Positions 18,901 to 27,380 of a DNA stretch of 64,000 nucleotides are shown piece after piece. Position numbers and translations under genes: made by a program. Location: contig NZ_CP150290.1 of assembly GCF_038051995.1 (NCBI RefSeq), forward strand, positions 6,223,501 to 6,287,500, given 5' to 3'. The notes under the pieces are model-generated. The model was not told the DNA's origin, did not search any database, and saw nothing but the letters and a program-made list of their open reading frames with translations. Numbering within the stretch: position 1 is the first letter of the stretch; each line of letters opens with the position of its first letter. The stretch comes from Paenibacillus sp. FSL H8-0537. GTDB taxonomy: Bacteria; Bacillota; Bacilli; Paenibacillales; Paenibacillaceae.

Positions 18901-21900
18901 TCGCGCTTCTGTTCAGCTAAGTGGCTTAATCGGAAAGCAGAACGAACTAATTTTAGATGATCAGGAAGAAACATCCCGTTACTCTTTATATAATTTTCAT
19001 AAAAACCTTTGATTGAAATTTGTCCAGAAAATTTATGAAACATCAAAATGTCACAACATATTCTAGCTATTTCCGTCGGTAAACTATCATAGTCTCTATA
19101 TCGACTCGCTGTTGCTGATCCTGATTTCTTTTTCACTTCCGCTACTTCATTATCAAAATCAAGAATATCCCCTACTAAACAGCGTATCCGCAGCATATAC
19201 CAAGGTAATAATCCGCCAATTACCTCTTTTATTTCTGTTACCTTTTGTTCGTCCTTATATTCTCTATTCTGTTGTAAATCCATTGGAAGCAATTCATTAA
19301 TATCGAATTCAAGGTCTGAAAGTAATACTTTTTTTAATGCTAGGGCACGCATAAAAATGGCACGATCTTTATTATCATAATCGCTTGTAATAGACCGTGA
19401 AGCACTTTGAGTAAAATAATGATTTAGAACCCGGATGATTTTCCCCTTCGGTAACTTGTTTGCTGCGCAAGATTCAAGAAATGAGATAAGTGATTGAGGT
19501 GTGGTGTCTTGAAAGGTATTTTGTATTTTTGAAATTCTAGCCCGTTTTGTAGTTAGTAAATCAAGGCAAGAGCAGAGTAAATCCGAATTAGGAATATGTC
19601 CGATATCTAAGGACTCATGTGCAAAAGCAATTATTAAATACTGATTACGTGAACCAAGTTTTGCTAATTGCGTTGCAGCAGATACTTCCCCTAGGTCCAT
19701 AAGCCGTCTAAACAGTTGCCTAGAAATATGATAGATTACTTTCTCCGGGTGCCAACTAATAAGAAATTCAAAGGCCTTTTCTATCCCATATAAATTAAAA
19801 TATGTGTATACGAGTTCCACAATTTCTTCATTTTTTAATTGTTCATGCTGAAATGGAATAACTTCTTCTTCCTTATCTCTATCCTGAAAGTATAAACTCA
19901 ACCAATTCTCAGCAGCCCTAAGAAAGCTTCTGGCTTCCCCTCTAAAATTCATGACTGTTGATAACAATGCTGCTGAGTAAACATTCTCTGATCCTCTCCA
20001 AGAACCACTAAACAAACGACGAAAAGCAAATTCCTGTACACGTTGTTCATCTTGTAAAGGCGCGATTAGATCAATATTGCTTGCAAGGAGTTCGAACTGC
20101 CGTTTATCACCTGCTACCTCTTCACCTGCTCGTAAAGCTAACTTTATTGCCTCGACAAAGCTTTCTTGTTTCAAAGAAGCCTTAAATGCAAATTGAAGAC
20201 GGTACACTCGAACATTTCTCTTATCAATGGGATTATCGGGAAGATAATTGTCGGATAATGCTAATTCAACAAGCTCAATGTTCTTCCCTGCTTGCAATAA
20301 CAGAGAAGGCATAGCAGAAGCCACATATGAATACTCGTTAGCTAATGGTTTGATTTGATCAATAAAAAACTCAATTTGTTCCTTCGATGCTGCATAAGTT
20401 TCCCTAAACCAAGTTTCCGTAGGCTCATCTCTAAACTGAACCGAGGAATCAGAAAGCCATAGTGGACGTCCTATATCTGCAACAAAACTTCTTATAGTAG
20501 ACTCCTCAACATCAGCAGTCCTAGCTAGTATCTTCAACGGAATAAAGGGAGGTAATGTCGCAAGACCTACACAGATAGAGTCGATTTGTTTCTTGTAATC
20601 ACCATGAAATTTATCACTTATTGAATCAATTGCTGACATTAATTGTCCTTCTATTTGTTCATTGACAGTGGTTCCAACACTTCCAAGATTGGAGAATACG
20701 TCAGTAATCGTACTACGATTTAAACTTAAAGCATTTGACTGTACACGTGGATTGCCACTAGTAAGTCTATGAAATTCTACTCCATCCTCTTTAGACGCTT
20801 GCGTATAATGAGACCTTAAATAATCAAAAGACTCTTTCTCCGAAAATGGTTCCAACTCAAACTGTTGGATGTTACTAGGCGGCTGGAGTAAATGTATACG
20901 CTCGGTTCTACAAAGGGCAACTATTTTAACACCTTCGATTATACGTTCACGGAGAAGTTCATGAGCAAAGCAATGATGATTGAACTCCGCCGCGGCCATT
21001 TCAGCATTATCGGCTGCATCTATTAGAATCACTAGGACTGCATTGCTATTTGATTTCTTCATAGCGATAACTGCAGTTTCAATTCTGTCGAAGAACTTTC
21101 TTAATATATCTGTTTCAGATGCGCCGGAACTCACTAGTAGTGGATCGCAAAGGCCTTGTACAGCCAATTCATTAACAATCTGAACAAATGCTTGGCGATG
21201 GTGATGCCTCACTTCGCTCCGATTACGATAACGTCCACCACCAAAGCAATCATATACAACGCCGAAAGATCCAACAGGTAATGATTTGGCTATTTGTCGA
21301 GCAAAGGCCGTCTTTCCTACTCCTCCAGGAGCATGTATGATCAACGGGGCTGTTGATGCTAAAATGGTTTTCAACAAGTCATTATGCTGCTCTCTATGTA
21401 CAAGAGTTCCAATTTTTTCGAACTCAGGTGGGGCAGGAAAGAGATCACGTTCAGACGTAACTTTAAACTTTTCAAGTATTTCTTCGCGAACAATTACACC
21501 ATTTGAATCTGGTAAAGCCTTGTCACGAACTAGTCCAGTAATGCTTTCTATTTCAGGGTTATCGATGCTTCCGGCAACCAACTGAGATATTTCTACATGA
21601 AGCCTATACTTCTGTGCATTATAGTCCCCTTCACCATCTGCGAATTTTATACAAGCACAAAACTTTTTTAGATCTTCATCGGGCAGCTGTGTATATTTTG
21701 ATAATGTGTTTTTATACTTTGCATTAGCTTTCGCACCAATAGATAATTTTTCAATATTCTCTTTAAGATTTTGATTAATTGGTCTATTTGTGACTATAGT
21801 AAAGATGGCACTATCGACTTGAGTATTGGCACTGATAAGCTTCTGAAACCGTTTTGAAAAGCCCTCAAATGTTTCCTTAAGATCACTAAGATCAAAAGGG

Positions 21901-22151
21901 TTATTTTTATGAACAGTGGTGTGTTTCAACTGATAATAAGCTACATCTTGAAATCCTTGTCTAGTTAGCGAATCAGCGTATTCAGCAACATCAATAACAT
22001 ATTCTCCTGCAAGTTTATTCTCCTTAGAACCCTCAATCACAATTTGGTTTATTCGAGACTTAGGTGAGATTAAACGCAGACACCGGCGGGCAGCCCAACG
22101 GTAATGAAAAATGTCACCGGCTCTTGAATACCTAACAAGTTCGTTCTCCAC
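15849..22151 (-). CDS. Cap4-nuclease/STAND NTPase anti-phage protein (Avs-like)
   Basis: A 2100-residue protein. Residues 12-110 match the Cap4-type (DUF4297) dsDNA nuclease: GDIFHYRWAARRCLRL, then VIEGSKE, DVAEY and a YYQLKHT strand giving the E...D...QxK pattern. A P-loop NTPase follows, with Walker A HAPGGVGKT (273-281) and Walker B AVLVILIDAADNA (371-383). The remaining 1600 residues are a long helical solenoid of the sort used for target recognition. This order (nuclease, STAND ATPase, repeat sensor) is that of Avs proteins, which detect phage terminase or portal and then cut DNA. The start is a GTG at 22151 behind a GGGGGA site. The exact Avs type cannot be assigned without a search. 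Confidence 0.86.
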   Translation of the reverse strand: MENELVRYSRAGDIFHYRWAARRCLRLISPKSRINQIVIEGSKENKLAGEYVIDVAEYADSLTRQGFQDVAYYQLKHTTVHKNNPFDLSDLKETFEGFSKRFQKLISANTQVDSAIFTIVTNRPINQNLKENIEKLSIGAKANAKYKNTLSKYTQLPDEDLKKFCACIKFADGEGDYNAQKYRLHVEISQLVAGSIDNPEIESITGLVRDKALPDSNGVIVREEILEKFKVTSERDLFPAPPEFEKIGTLVHREQHNDLLKTILASTAPLIIHAPGGVGKTAFARQIAKSLPVGSFGVVYDCFGGGRYRNRSEVRHHHRQAFVQIVNELAVQGLCDPLLVSSGASETDILRKFFDRIETAVIAMKKSNSNAVLVILIDAADNAEMAAAEFNHHCFAHELLRERIIEGVKIVALCRTERIHLLQPPSNIQQFELEPFSEKESFDYLRSHYTQASKEDGVEFHRLTSGNPRVQSNALSLNRSTITDVFSNLGSVGTTVNEQIEGQLMSAIDSISDKFHGDYKKQIDSICVGLATLPPFIPLKILARTADVEESTIRSFVADIGRPLWLSDSSVQFRDEPTETWFRETYAASKEQIEFFIDQIKPLANEYSYVASAMPSLLLQAGKNIELVELALSDNYLPDNPIDKRNVRVYRLQFAFKASLKQESFVEAIKLALRAGEEVAGDKRQFELLASNIDLIAPLQDEQRVQEFAFRRLFSGSWRGSENVYSAALLSTVMNFRGEARSFLRAAENWLSLYFQDRDKEEEVIPFQHEQLKNEEIVELVYTYFNLYGIEKAFEFLISWHPEKVIYHISRQLFRRLMDLGEVSAATQLAKLGSRNQYLIIAFAHESLDIGHIPNSDLLCSCLDLLTTKRARISKIQNTFQDTTPQSLISFLESCAANKLPKGKIIRVLNHYFTQSASRSITSDYDNKDRAIFMRALALKKVLLSDLEFDINELLPMDLQQNREYKDEQKVTEIKEVIGGLLPWYMLRIRCLVGDILDFDNEVAEVKKKSGSATASRYRDYDSLPTEIARICCDILMFHKFSGQISIKGFYENYIKSNGMFLPDHLKLVRSAFRLSHLAEQKRDFEQYAYDVIRSATDIGPEERANCYIDLARALINVNRDDAAVYFNFAIDAVSKFGDEIVERWEAVIPLANQRKVDEFAPYDIAYRFIRCAELIGENVAREKYWDRDEAVRTCIRLSPVTGIAALSRWRDREIGRFNRQLIAMSEEIVRSGYVVPTVAWSLSAFMTEFEIWDFSRLCIEKETSHENRKYIFKSVIKELRINGVEGEVWEKIAETAKKYSLQSNLLDEVIAYNRDIIDEEGNILNQESTPSLRVQLEESAIDWNDLLHDLNLVSSNGLRQAILRYDGLPRTVRNSESLWREVYNRISDSEAKKFLYELIKVDEADFYDIQNALLLVPEEWHRKMSIKLEWPQIMQYVGKRFATFLLERGSISFFTRRLHLGAENIPFIQKGIIEGLATQGDLVHATTFFGFVTVASKHISTQEATDLLDFALSRFELHIDSEYADGPWSQLLLPLVHMDSAFTGFVWSALGSPRSSTRWCAVHCVRRLAEAQCRDEIDALIDWMERDTVDAFGANKFPFYNLHARLYLLISFARASIDNPHILLHRSDVFYKYAVQSSPHMLIQKYAADIALNIEKAHPGTYSKEVVDELQKVGRSQFDKVELEDSWETRDSYWHANETIDTSLNFHHGYDFDSYWFEPLGRVFGISSEQVEDIATEVVVSEWKMLLDGGYKNDPRHSLWRSSREQQGTYHSHGSYPRIDDYNFYLSYHAMLVVASRLLEKIPVVHNSDWYEDEWHDWLQRHVLTRSDGYWVYDRRDPIPLYRREWINEVRNPDWREEISNNDFLDGILSERNGELWLNVRGAWEDGDSERSESFYIVSSLVSSDNAQSLLHALSTCSNPHDFKLPDYEEDEMEIDVDTFKLKGWVYQEEAYKRLDEFDPHSAKVDYPPYKIGNLIAEKMKISSDYEKREWTLADERRASVICEIWAPIHDSHEDEELRSGNRLTASLSFLKRLCTEFQSELIIEIQIRRRFRQKSYMRGVESDEYKPPLSKLFIFSADGRLRDSETHYELRQSSSQRA

Positions 22152-22187
22152 TAATTATCCCCCAACTATAGTCAGAATCAACTTTCA

Positions 22188-23111
22188 TCATCTATGCGTC
22201 CGAAACTTATGTGGAATCCCCTTCTGTTCTTTCACCTTCCAAAGAAAGTCGCCGATCACAAAAACTCTTGCATTATTCATAGTTGCGGAATATCGTTTCT
22301 CTCGTGTATCCACTAGCAGAAGTTCGAATACGTACTCCTCAGCACATATTCCGTGCTCATCAATATTTAATCTAAATGGATCTGATGATTCAAAACCAAC
22401 CATCAAGTGGCCAACTATTTCTGTTTTTGGCGGTACCGCTAATTTGAAATCCGCACCCATAAATTTATCCAATCCATATACATGGTGCCTAGATAGTTCT
22501 TTTCCTTGATTATTGTGAACATATAATATGCCACCGATTATCGTAATAGGTAATTCTTTTGTATTAGCAAACGCAACTTCAATAGATGCGCAACCTTCTG
22601 CATCGTATACAGCGTGTAGTGCCTGTTCTAGGAATCTTATCTCGAACTGTCCTTTGTTTAAATACATATAATCAAAGTCGCTGCGTTTAGCCACCATATT
22701 CGTACTTCCTTTACGTATTAAGCAATATCCCTCATTAAGTCTATCGTATTTCTTTCTCATCATATACGGCTTATTGTCTGTTTCAAAAACTCTAAAAATG
22801 CCTAACACTGATCCTTTGTATTCATATTTGAAATAATCAAACTGTATTTCAGGTTCGATGTTATTTAGAACTAGCTGAACATAATTAGACGAATCTATAA
22901 ATTCTTTCGGATTTATTCCCTTTATCTCCTTACCTTCTGGTCGATCCTTGACTCCAACAACTATGAATTTATCTCCATTATGCCGAGAGTTGGCCATAGC
23001 CATTATATCCATTAGTAAATCCATACTCTTGTCTTTATGGTACTGTTTCTCTTTGAAATCCAGATAATCGCACTCATATCCGTATTCGATTAATTCAATA
23101 ATTTTATCCAT
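22188..23111 (-). CDS. AlbA_2/Schlafen-domain putative nucleic-acid-binding protein
   Basis: A protein of about 307 residues. The N-terminal half has the AlbA_2 (Schlafen) pattern: ECDYLDFKEKQY, MANSRHNGDKFIVVGV, and RLNEGYCLIRKGSTN. This domain binds nucleic acid and in some relatives cleaves RNA. The C-terminal half has no recognised domain. ATG 23111 with an AGGTG ribosome site is preferred over 23141. It lies 36 bases upstream of the Cap4/STAND gene on the same strand, so it is probably the first gene of that operon. Confidence 0.78.
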   Translation of the reverse strand: MDKIIELIEYGYECDYLDFKEKQYHKDKSMDLLMDIMAMANSRHNGDKFIVVGVKDRPEGKEIKGINPKEFIDSSNYVQLVLNNIEPEIQFDYFKYEYKGSVLGIFRVFETDNKPYMMRKKYDRLNEGYCLIRKGSTNMVAKRSDFDYMYLNKGQFEIRFLEQALHAVYDAEGCASIEVAFANTKELPITIIGGILYVHNNQGKELSRHHVYGLDKFMGADFKLAVPPKTEIVGHLMVGFESSDPFRLNIDEHGICAEEYVFELLLVDTREKRYSATMNNARVFVIGDFLWKVKEQKGIPHKFRTHR

Positions 23112-23237
23112 AGACACACCTCGCTCTAACATTATGCTCAACGGATTATATGTTAACTGTAAAAATTCGACATCTAACGAGAAAATCCTACTTCATACCC
23201 AAAATTTCACCAAATAATAAGCCTATAGCAGTATGTT

Positions 23238-23289
23238 AAAAAGGATGAGTGGCGATTGTGTTAATACACATGCTGCTCATCCTTTTTTT
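23238..23289. terminator. Bidirectional terminator between tns operon and defence operon
   Basis: The arms AAAAAGGATGAG and CTCATCCTTTTTTT give A/T tracts on both sides. It separates the tns/tniQ transcript from the AlbA_2-STAND operon. Confidence 0.8.
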
Positions 23290-23300
23290 CTACAATCTAA

Positions 23301-23513
23301 TCATTTATTTGGATAGCTAGCTTCTAATCTAGCTTTCTGTACTTTCACTGTGCATGGATATAACGTTTTTACGAATACAAGATCTTTATTTAATGAAATT
23401 ACCCAATTACCTAAACAATTTGTTATCTCTCGGCAAGCTGAGCCCCCTCTTTTAAATCTCCTAAGACTCAACTGAAGAACATTCAACCCATATATCCATG
23501 ATTTAAATATCAC
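23301..23513 (-). CDS. Possible small protein at the end of the tniQ operon
   Basis: A 70-residue frame that starts with GTG inside the last codons of the second tniQ gene and stops just before a terminator. It is basic, has no known domain, and may be chance. The overlap and position favour a real but minor gene or a remnant. Confidence 0.3.
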   Translation of the reverse strand: MIFKSWIYGLNVLQLSLRRFKRGGSACREITNCLGNWVISLNKDLVFVKTLYPCTVKVQKARLEASYPNK

Positions 23514-25449
23514 TCATATCCTCATTGTACTGTCTTAGGAAATCCTCTATTTTTATTTTCAATTTGGGACTACATGACTCAAATAATTTTGAATAACTTA
23601 TTAATGCATCAAATGAAATATTTTGATAGCTGGATTTGCTCCTAAGCTTTGTGGCAACTCTTTCTACACTCCTAATTAGATAGGAATCTATATCCTCGAT
23701 GGATTCAATTAGTGATTTGTGACTTGCAGGCAATCGATCTTCATTAAATGATTGCAACCGTGACTTTTCTAAAGGAGATAGCCGATTAAGTATTGTATAT
23801 TTCCTAATTTGAAAATTTGAATCCTCTTTTAATACTGCTGCTATTGTATGTATCTTTTGTGATAGTATTTCATCAAAAAAGTGAAGATCTATCTTTGCTC
23901 TAATTGCTTTTTTCCTTGGAAAACACTCATCCATCCATGCGCTATCGTTTCTACATAACCAATTATACTCTCGAGGATGCATACGCAGCAGGAAAAGTCG
24001 CTTATTTGTTTGATTAATCTGGGAAGTTTGTAACAGAGTCAATCGATATATTTCCTTTGTTTCATCAGAAGTTGTATCGACCATCTGTTCAAAGCTCTTT
24101 ACGGTGTCTGGAGGAATTAATAGTAGATTTTCATTAGAAAGAATGAACTTAGATTTTTTTAGCTTTTTAATATAACTTGAGATTGTGGTTTCAGAAAATC
24201 CGGTTTCCTTATGAATTTGATATGAGTTGAATCCTTCTGCATATAAAGATAATACTTTTTCATACCATAAATGACCCATCGAAACAATAAATGGATTATT
24301 GGTTTCTTGTCTTCCACGCATCCATCTTTTCGAATAAGTAAACCCGCATACTACGCATTGAAATGTTGTTGTAACTGAACTCCCTCCTGAGATTTTCAAC
24401 TTACGGTCACATCTTTGAATTGTTTTCTTTCCATTCTGAATACATATAGAGTTTAGACATTCCCATGGACCATGACCAAATGGAATTGGATTTGCAATAG
24501 GATGCTCATAATTCAAAAAAATTGCTACTGAACCGAAAAGATACCTTATTATCTGGACATAAAAAAGAATGTGCGCCTTCATATGATGCGGGTTTAAAAA
24601 GCGTGCGGTAAAATGTTTCGATAGTAGTGTACTAGCATTTAATCCTGTGACCTCTAGTTGTGCAGGACTATGGTTATCTACTATTTTTTTCAATAACTCG
24701 GAGCGCATAAACCGACCTCGATAATGGATAAAATTAAGCTCCCACATTTTCATCATAATTTTACTTTGTATATATTCAGCATGAATGATGTCCGACAGAG
24801 AGTTTAATGTATAAAGATCTTCAAGTAGAGTATTCTGATAGTCATATATAGAATATTGTTTACGAATTCTATTTATTTTAATTTCACTTAGGCATCTAGG
24901 GCATCTGGGCGTCGACAACAAGGCTTCTGCGTAGTCCTTACTAAGTGGACACATACAATTAGGGCAACCATCTATCAGTTCAACATGATGCAAATGACAA
25001 CAATCAATAAAATCGAATTGATGTGCGCGATGAACGTAACATTCGCCGTATTTCTCATAGTCTTCGTGTAGGCATGTAGAGCAATATTTAACCTGTTTTG
25101 AAAATAGGTATGTCCCATGATATATGTGAGCTTTATAATTTCCACTGGGAATACGAACAAGTTCATTCTCATTGTCTTGGTCTGCCTTGGTTAAAAAACA
25201 ACTAATGAGTCTTCCCCAAGTGTGATGGCTAATAAAATAACCTGGTTCAAACGGATGACCATACGGTAATTTTTCGTACAACTTAATCAAGTTAGTAGGA
25301 AACATTGGATTTTTGTGAGAAATTAATTCAAATAGCTCCTCCTTGGTGTCTCGCAATGCTGGATTAGGTGACATAAGGTGGTATCTATAGATAATACTTC
25401 TGATATCTTCGTCCGGATACAGTGGTGGAAAAAATGCTAAGCTCGACAA
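23503..25449 (-). CDS. TniQ/TnsD-family target selector, second copy
   Basis: A 648-residue TniQ protein. It starts SSLAFFPPLYPDEDIRSIIY with the FFPPLYPDE motif typical of the family. A zinc-knuckle block follows (CSTCLHEDYEKYGECYVHRA, DGCPNC, then CPRC), with a CxxC pair near 355-380 and a winged-helix-like C-terminal region (FSETTISSYIKKLKKSKF). TniQ/TnsD proteins bind the target site and recruit TnsC. This copy is only distantly similar to the neighbour at 25593, so it may direct movement to a different site. The start is a TTG at 25449 behind GGAAGGA. Confidence 0.86.
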   Translation of the reverse strand: MSSLAFFPPLYPDEDIRSIIYRYHLMSPNPALRDTKEELFELISHKNPMFPTNLIKLYEKLPYGHPFEPGYFISHHTWGRLISCFLTKADQDNENELVRIPSGNYKAHIYHGTYLFSKQVKYCSTCLHEDYEKYGECYVHRAHQFDFIDCCHLHHVELIDGCPNCMCPLSKDYAEALLSTPRCPRCLSEIKINRIRKQYSIYDYQNTLLEDLYTLNSLSDIIHAEYIQSKIMMKMWELNFIHYRGRFMRSELLKKIVDNHSPAQLEVTGLNASTLLSKHFTARFLNPHHMKAHILFYVQIIRYLFGSVAIFLNYEHPIANPIPFGHGPWECLNSICIQNGKKTIQRCDRKLKISGGSSVTTTFQCVVCGFTYSKRWMRGRQETNNPFIVSMGHLWYEKVLSLYAEGFNSYQIHKETGFSETTISSYIKKLKKSKFILSNENLLLIPPDTVKSFEQMVDTTSDETKEIYRLTLLQTSQINQTNKRLFLLRMHPREYNWLCRNDSAWMDECFPRKKAIRAKIDLHFFDEILSQKIHTIAAVLKEDSNFQIRKYTILNRLSPLEKSRLQSFNEDRLPASHKSLIESIEDIDSYLIRSVERVATKLRSKSSYQNISFDALISYSKLFESCSPKLKIKIEDFLRQYNEDMSDI

Positions 25450-25592
25450 TATTATCCTTCCTTTTTCAGTGATTCGTCTATTGAAGTTTTTAAAATTTTC
25501 TGCTTGTTTGACAAACTATTTTCAATCGAGTATTTAACAAGGAGACACCGGTTAACCTTCTATTAAATTTTTTCTATGCAAATCAAAAATAA

Positions 25593-27317
25593 TTATCTGA
25601 GTAATTCCATGAATTTTATTTCCACTTCTTTTCGCAGGGGATGGTTTAAACCAGCTAACTTCAGTACTCTCCACCCTGACATCCTACCTTCCACCTCATG
25701 AAGCCTATTTGCAGCCCAAATTAACCTACGAATTTGATATGCCTCTGTAGAATCTATGTGCTTATTAATAAATTCATTGGTTTTTGGGAGCTTATTTAAA
25801 TTCTTTATAAGTTTTTGTTTCAGTTGTCCCAAATCCGTATGTCTAGCTATTGAGGCCAACGATATTCTTTCCGGATTAGGTAACCGTTTCATCTGTCCAA
25901 CTGTCTCTACCACCAAAACATACAAAATCTCGTCTCGCTGATTCCAATCCACTTTTCGTTTAACCTTTGTTTGTAAGAATCCTTTCTCGTTATTTCTGTT
26001 TCTTTTCGATCTGGCAAGATAATTTTGATTTTTCTTCGTACGTAAAGCTGCTTTATTGCTATTGAGAAGCTCCGTTTGATTCTTTACAGTCCCCGGGTCA
26101 ACACCCAGAATTTTTGCCTTCTGACGAAGAGTTATACTGCTCTCATTAAGACACTTTAATTTATCTAACCAAATCGAACCAAAATTTTTAATTCTACCTA
26201 TTCGGTTCATATCCTCATCGCAAGTATCTGGACCTCTTCTTGAATATATAAATCCGCAATTGCAATGAAAGGTCCCAACTGGCTTTGTAGTTGTCGAGCA
26301 GCGAGTAACGACACATTTATCAATAACCATTTGATTGTAATGATCAGCCGCTTTATTGAGACATGGCCAAGGGCCGTTACCAAATGGAAAATTATTGGTG
26401 GTGACAGAAAAACCAGCAACAGATTTTTCAAGAAAGCCGAAAATTAATAAATGCCTTAGTGGATGCGTAATTTCTTCTTGATTCCTGATTATTTTATGTA
26501 ACCATGTATCAGAGCTATTTGAGTCGATACCACAGTCTAGATATTCCAGCAGTTTATCCGTGTAGCTATTCCGAAAATTCTGTATAAGGCGATTAATCCT
26601 TACCCGACCGCCTACTGTTCGGTAGCCTTCCATTGATGGTAGCTTTCTATAAGATGCGCTCTCCTCTTTAATTATTTGCTGGGAGTGTAGTAGAAGATTC
26701 GATTGAACAGCAATGAATGTTAGATAATCCAACCAACTGGAGTCAACAACAGGTTCGGTATAATCCGATTCATTATAATTTGTTAAAGAAACAAATGAAA
26801 ATTTGTGATGAAGAGTTGAATATTCTACCGTACTGACCTTTAATATGGACTTATGCATCGGGCATATATGTACACCGGGCAACTGATGACAACGATGCCA
26901 ATAAGGCTCACCATATTTCTTGGTGTCATCCTGATAGCAACTACTGCAATATTTCAACTTGGTCGGCAGTTTGATTTTGCAAGCAGGAATCCCCATTAAT
27001 ACATGAGATTCTCCCCTGTTACTCCCTTCTGCCATTAAGCGAAACAATTCCTTTGCCTTATCTTTTGATCCATAGGACGTATAATACGGATAAAGGGTGT
27101 GATTTTTGATAAGTTCCTCTGTGGTATAGACAGTTCCGCTCCTAGCAGCCAAAGCACTCAAATGACTAGGTAAATCTGCAGTTGCACATACCAATCTGCT
27201 ACCAAATAAATCAAATATCGTTTGTTTCTGCGTTCTATTACCCGACATCAGATGATATCTAGCAATTCCACTGTATATAATTTCATCTGGGTATAAAGAG
27301 GGGAAATACGCTAACAA
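25593..27317 (-). CDS. tnsD: TniQ/TnsD-family target selector, first copy
   Basis: A TniQ protein of about 574 residues. It begins LAYFPSLYPDEIIYSGIAR, has the zinc block KYCSSCYQDDTKKYGEPYWH with HICPMH, a later CNCGF pair, and a basic C-terminus. Length and gene position immediately after tnsC match Tn7 TnsD, which binds the 3' end of glmS. Because this element is in attTn7, this protein is the best candidate for the glmS selector. The other TniQ cannot be ruled out. TTG 27317 sits six bases after AAGGGTG and is preferred to the GTG at 27326. Confidence 0.86.
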   Translation of the reverse strand: MLAYFPSLYPDEIIYSGIARYHLMSGNRTQKQTIFDLFGSRLVCATADLPSHLSALAARSGTVYTTEELIKNHTLYPYYTSYGSKDKAKELFRLMAEGSNRGESHVLMGIPACKIKLPTKLKYCSSCYQDDTKKYGEPYWHRCHQLPGVHICPMHKSILKVSTVEYSTLHHKFSFVSLTNYNESDYTEPVVDSSWLDYLTFIAVQSNLLLHSQQIIKEESASYRKLPSMEGYRTVGGRVRINRLIQNFRNSYTDKLLEYLDCGIDSNSSDTWLHKIIRNQEEITHPLRHLLIFGFLEKSVAGFSVTTNNFPFGNGPWPCLNKAADHYNQMVIDKCVVTRCSTTTKPVGTFHCNCGFIYSRRGPDTCDEDMNRIGRIKNFGSIWLDKLKCLNESSITLRQKAKILGVDPGTVKNQTELLNSNKAALRTKKNQNYLARSKRNRNNEKGFLQTKVKRKVDWNQRDEILYVLVVETVGQMKRLPNPERISLASIARHTDLGQLKQKLIKNLNKLPKTNEFINKHIDSTEAYQIRRLIWAANRLHEVEGRMSGWRVLKLAGLNHPLRKEVEIKFMELLR

Positions 27318-27380
27318 TACAATCACCCTTTTTAGAGTTTATTTGGTTAGTATTCCCTTCTCCCTCACAATCTATTACTC

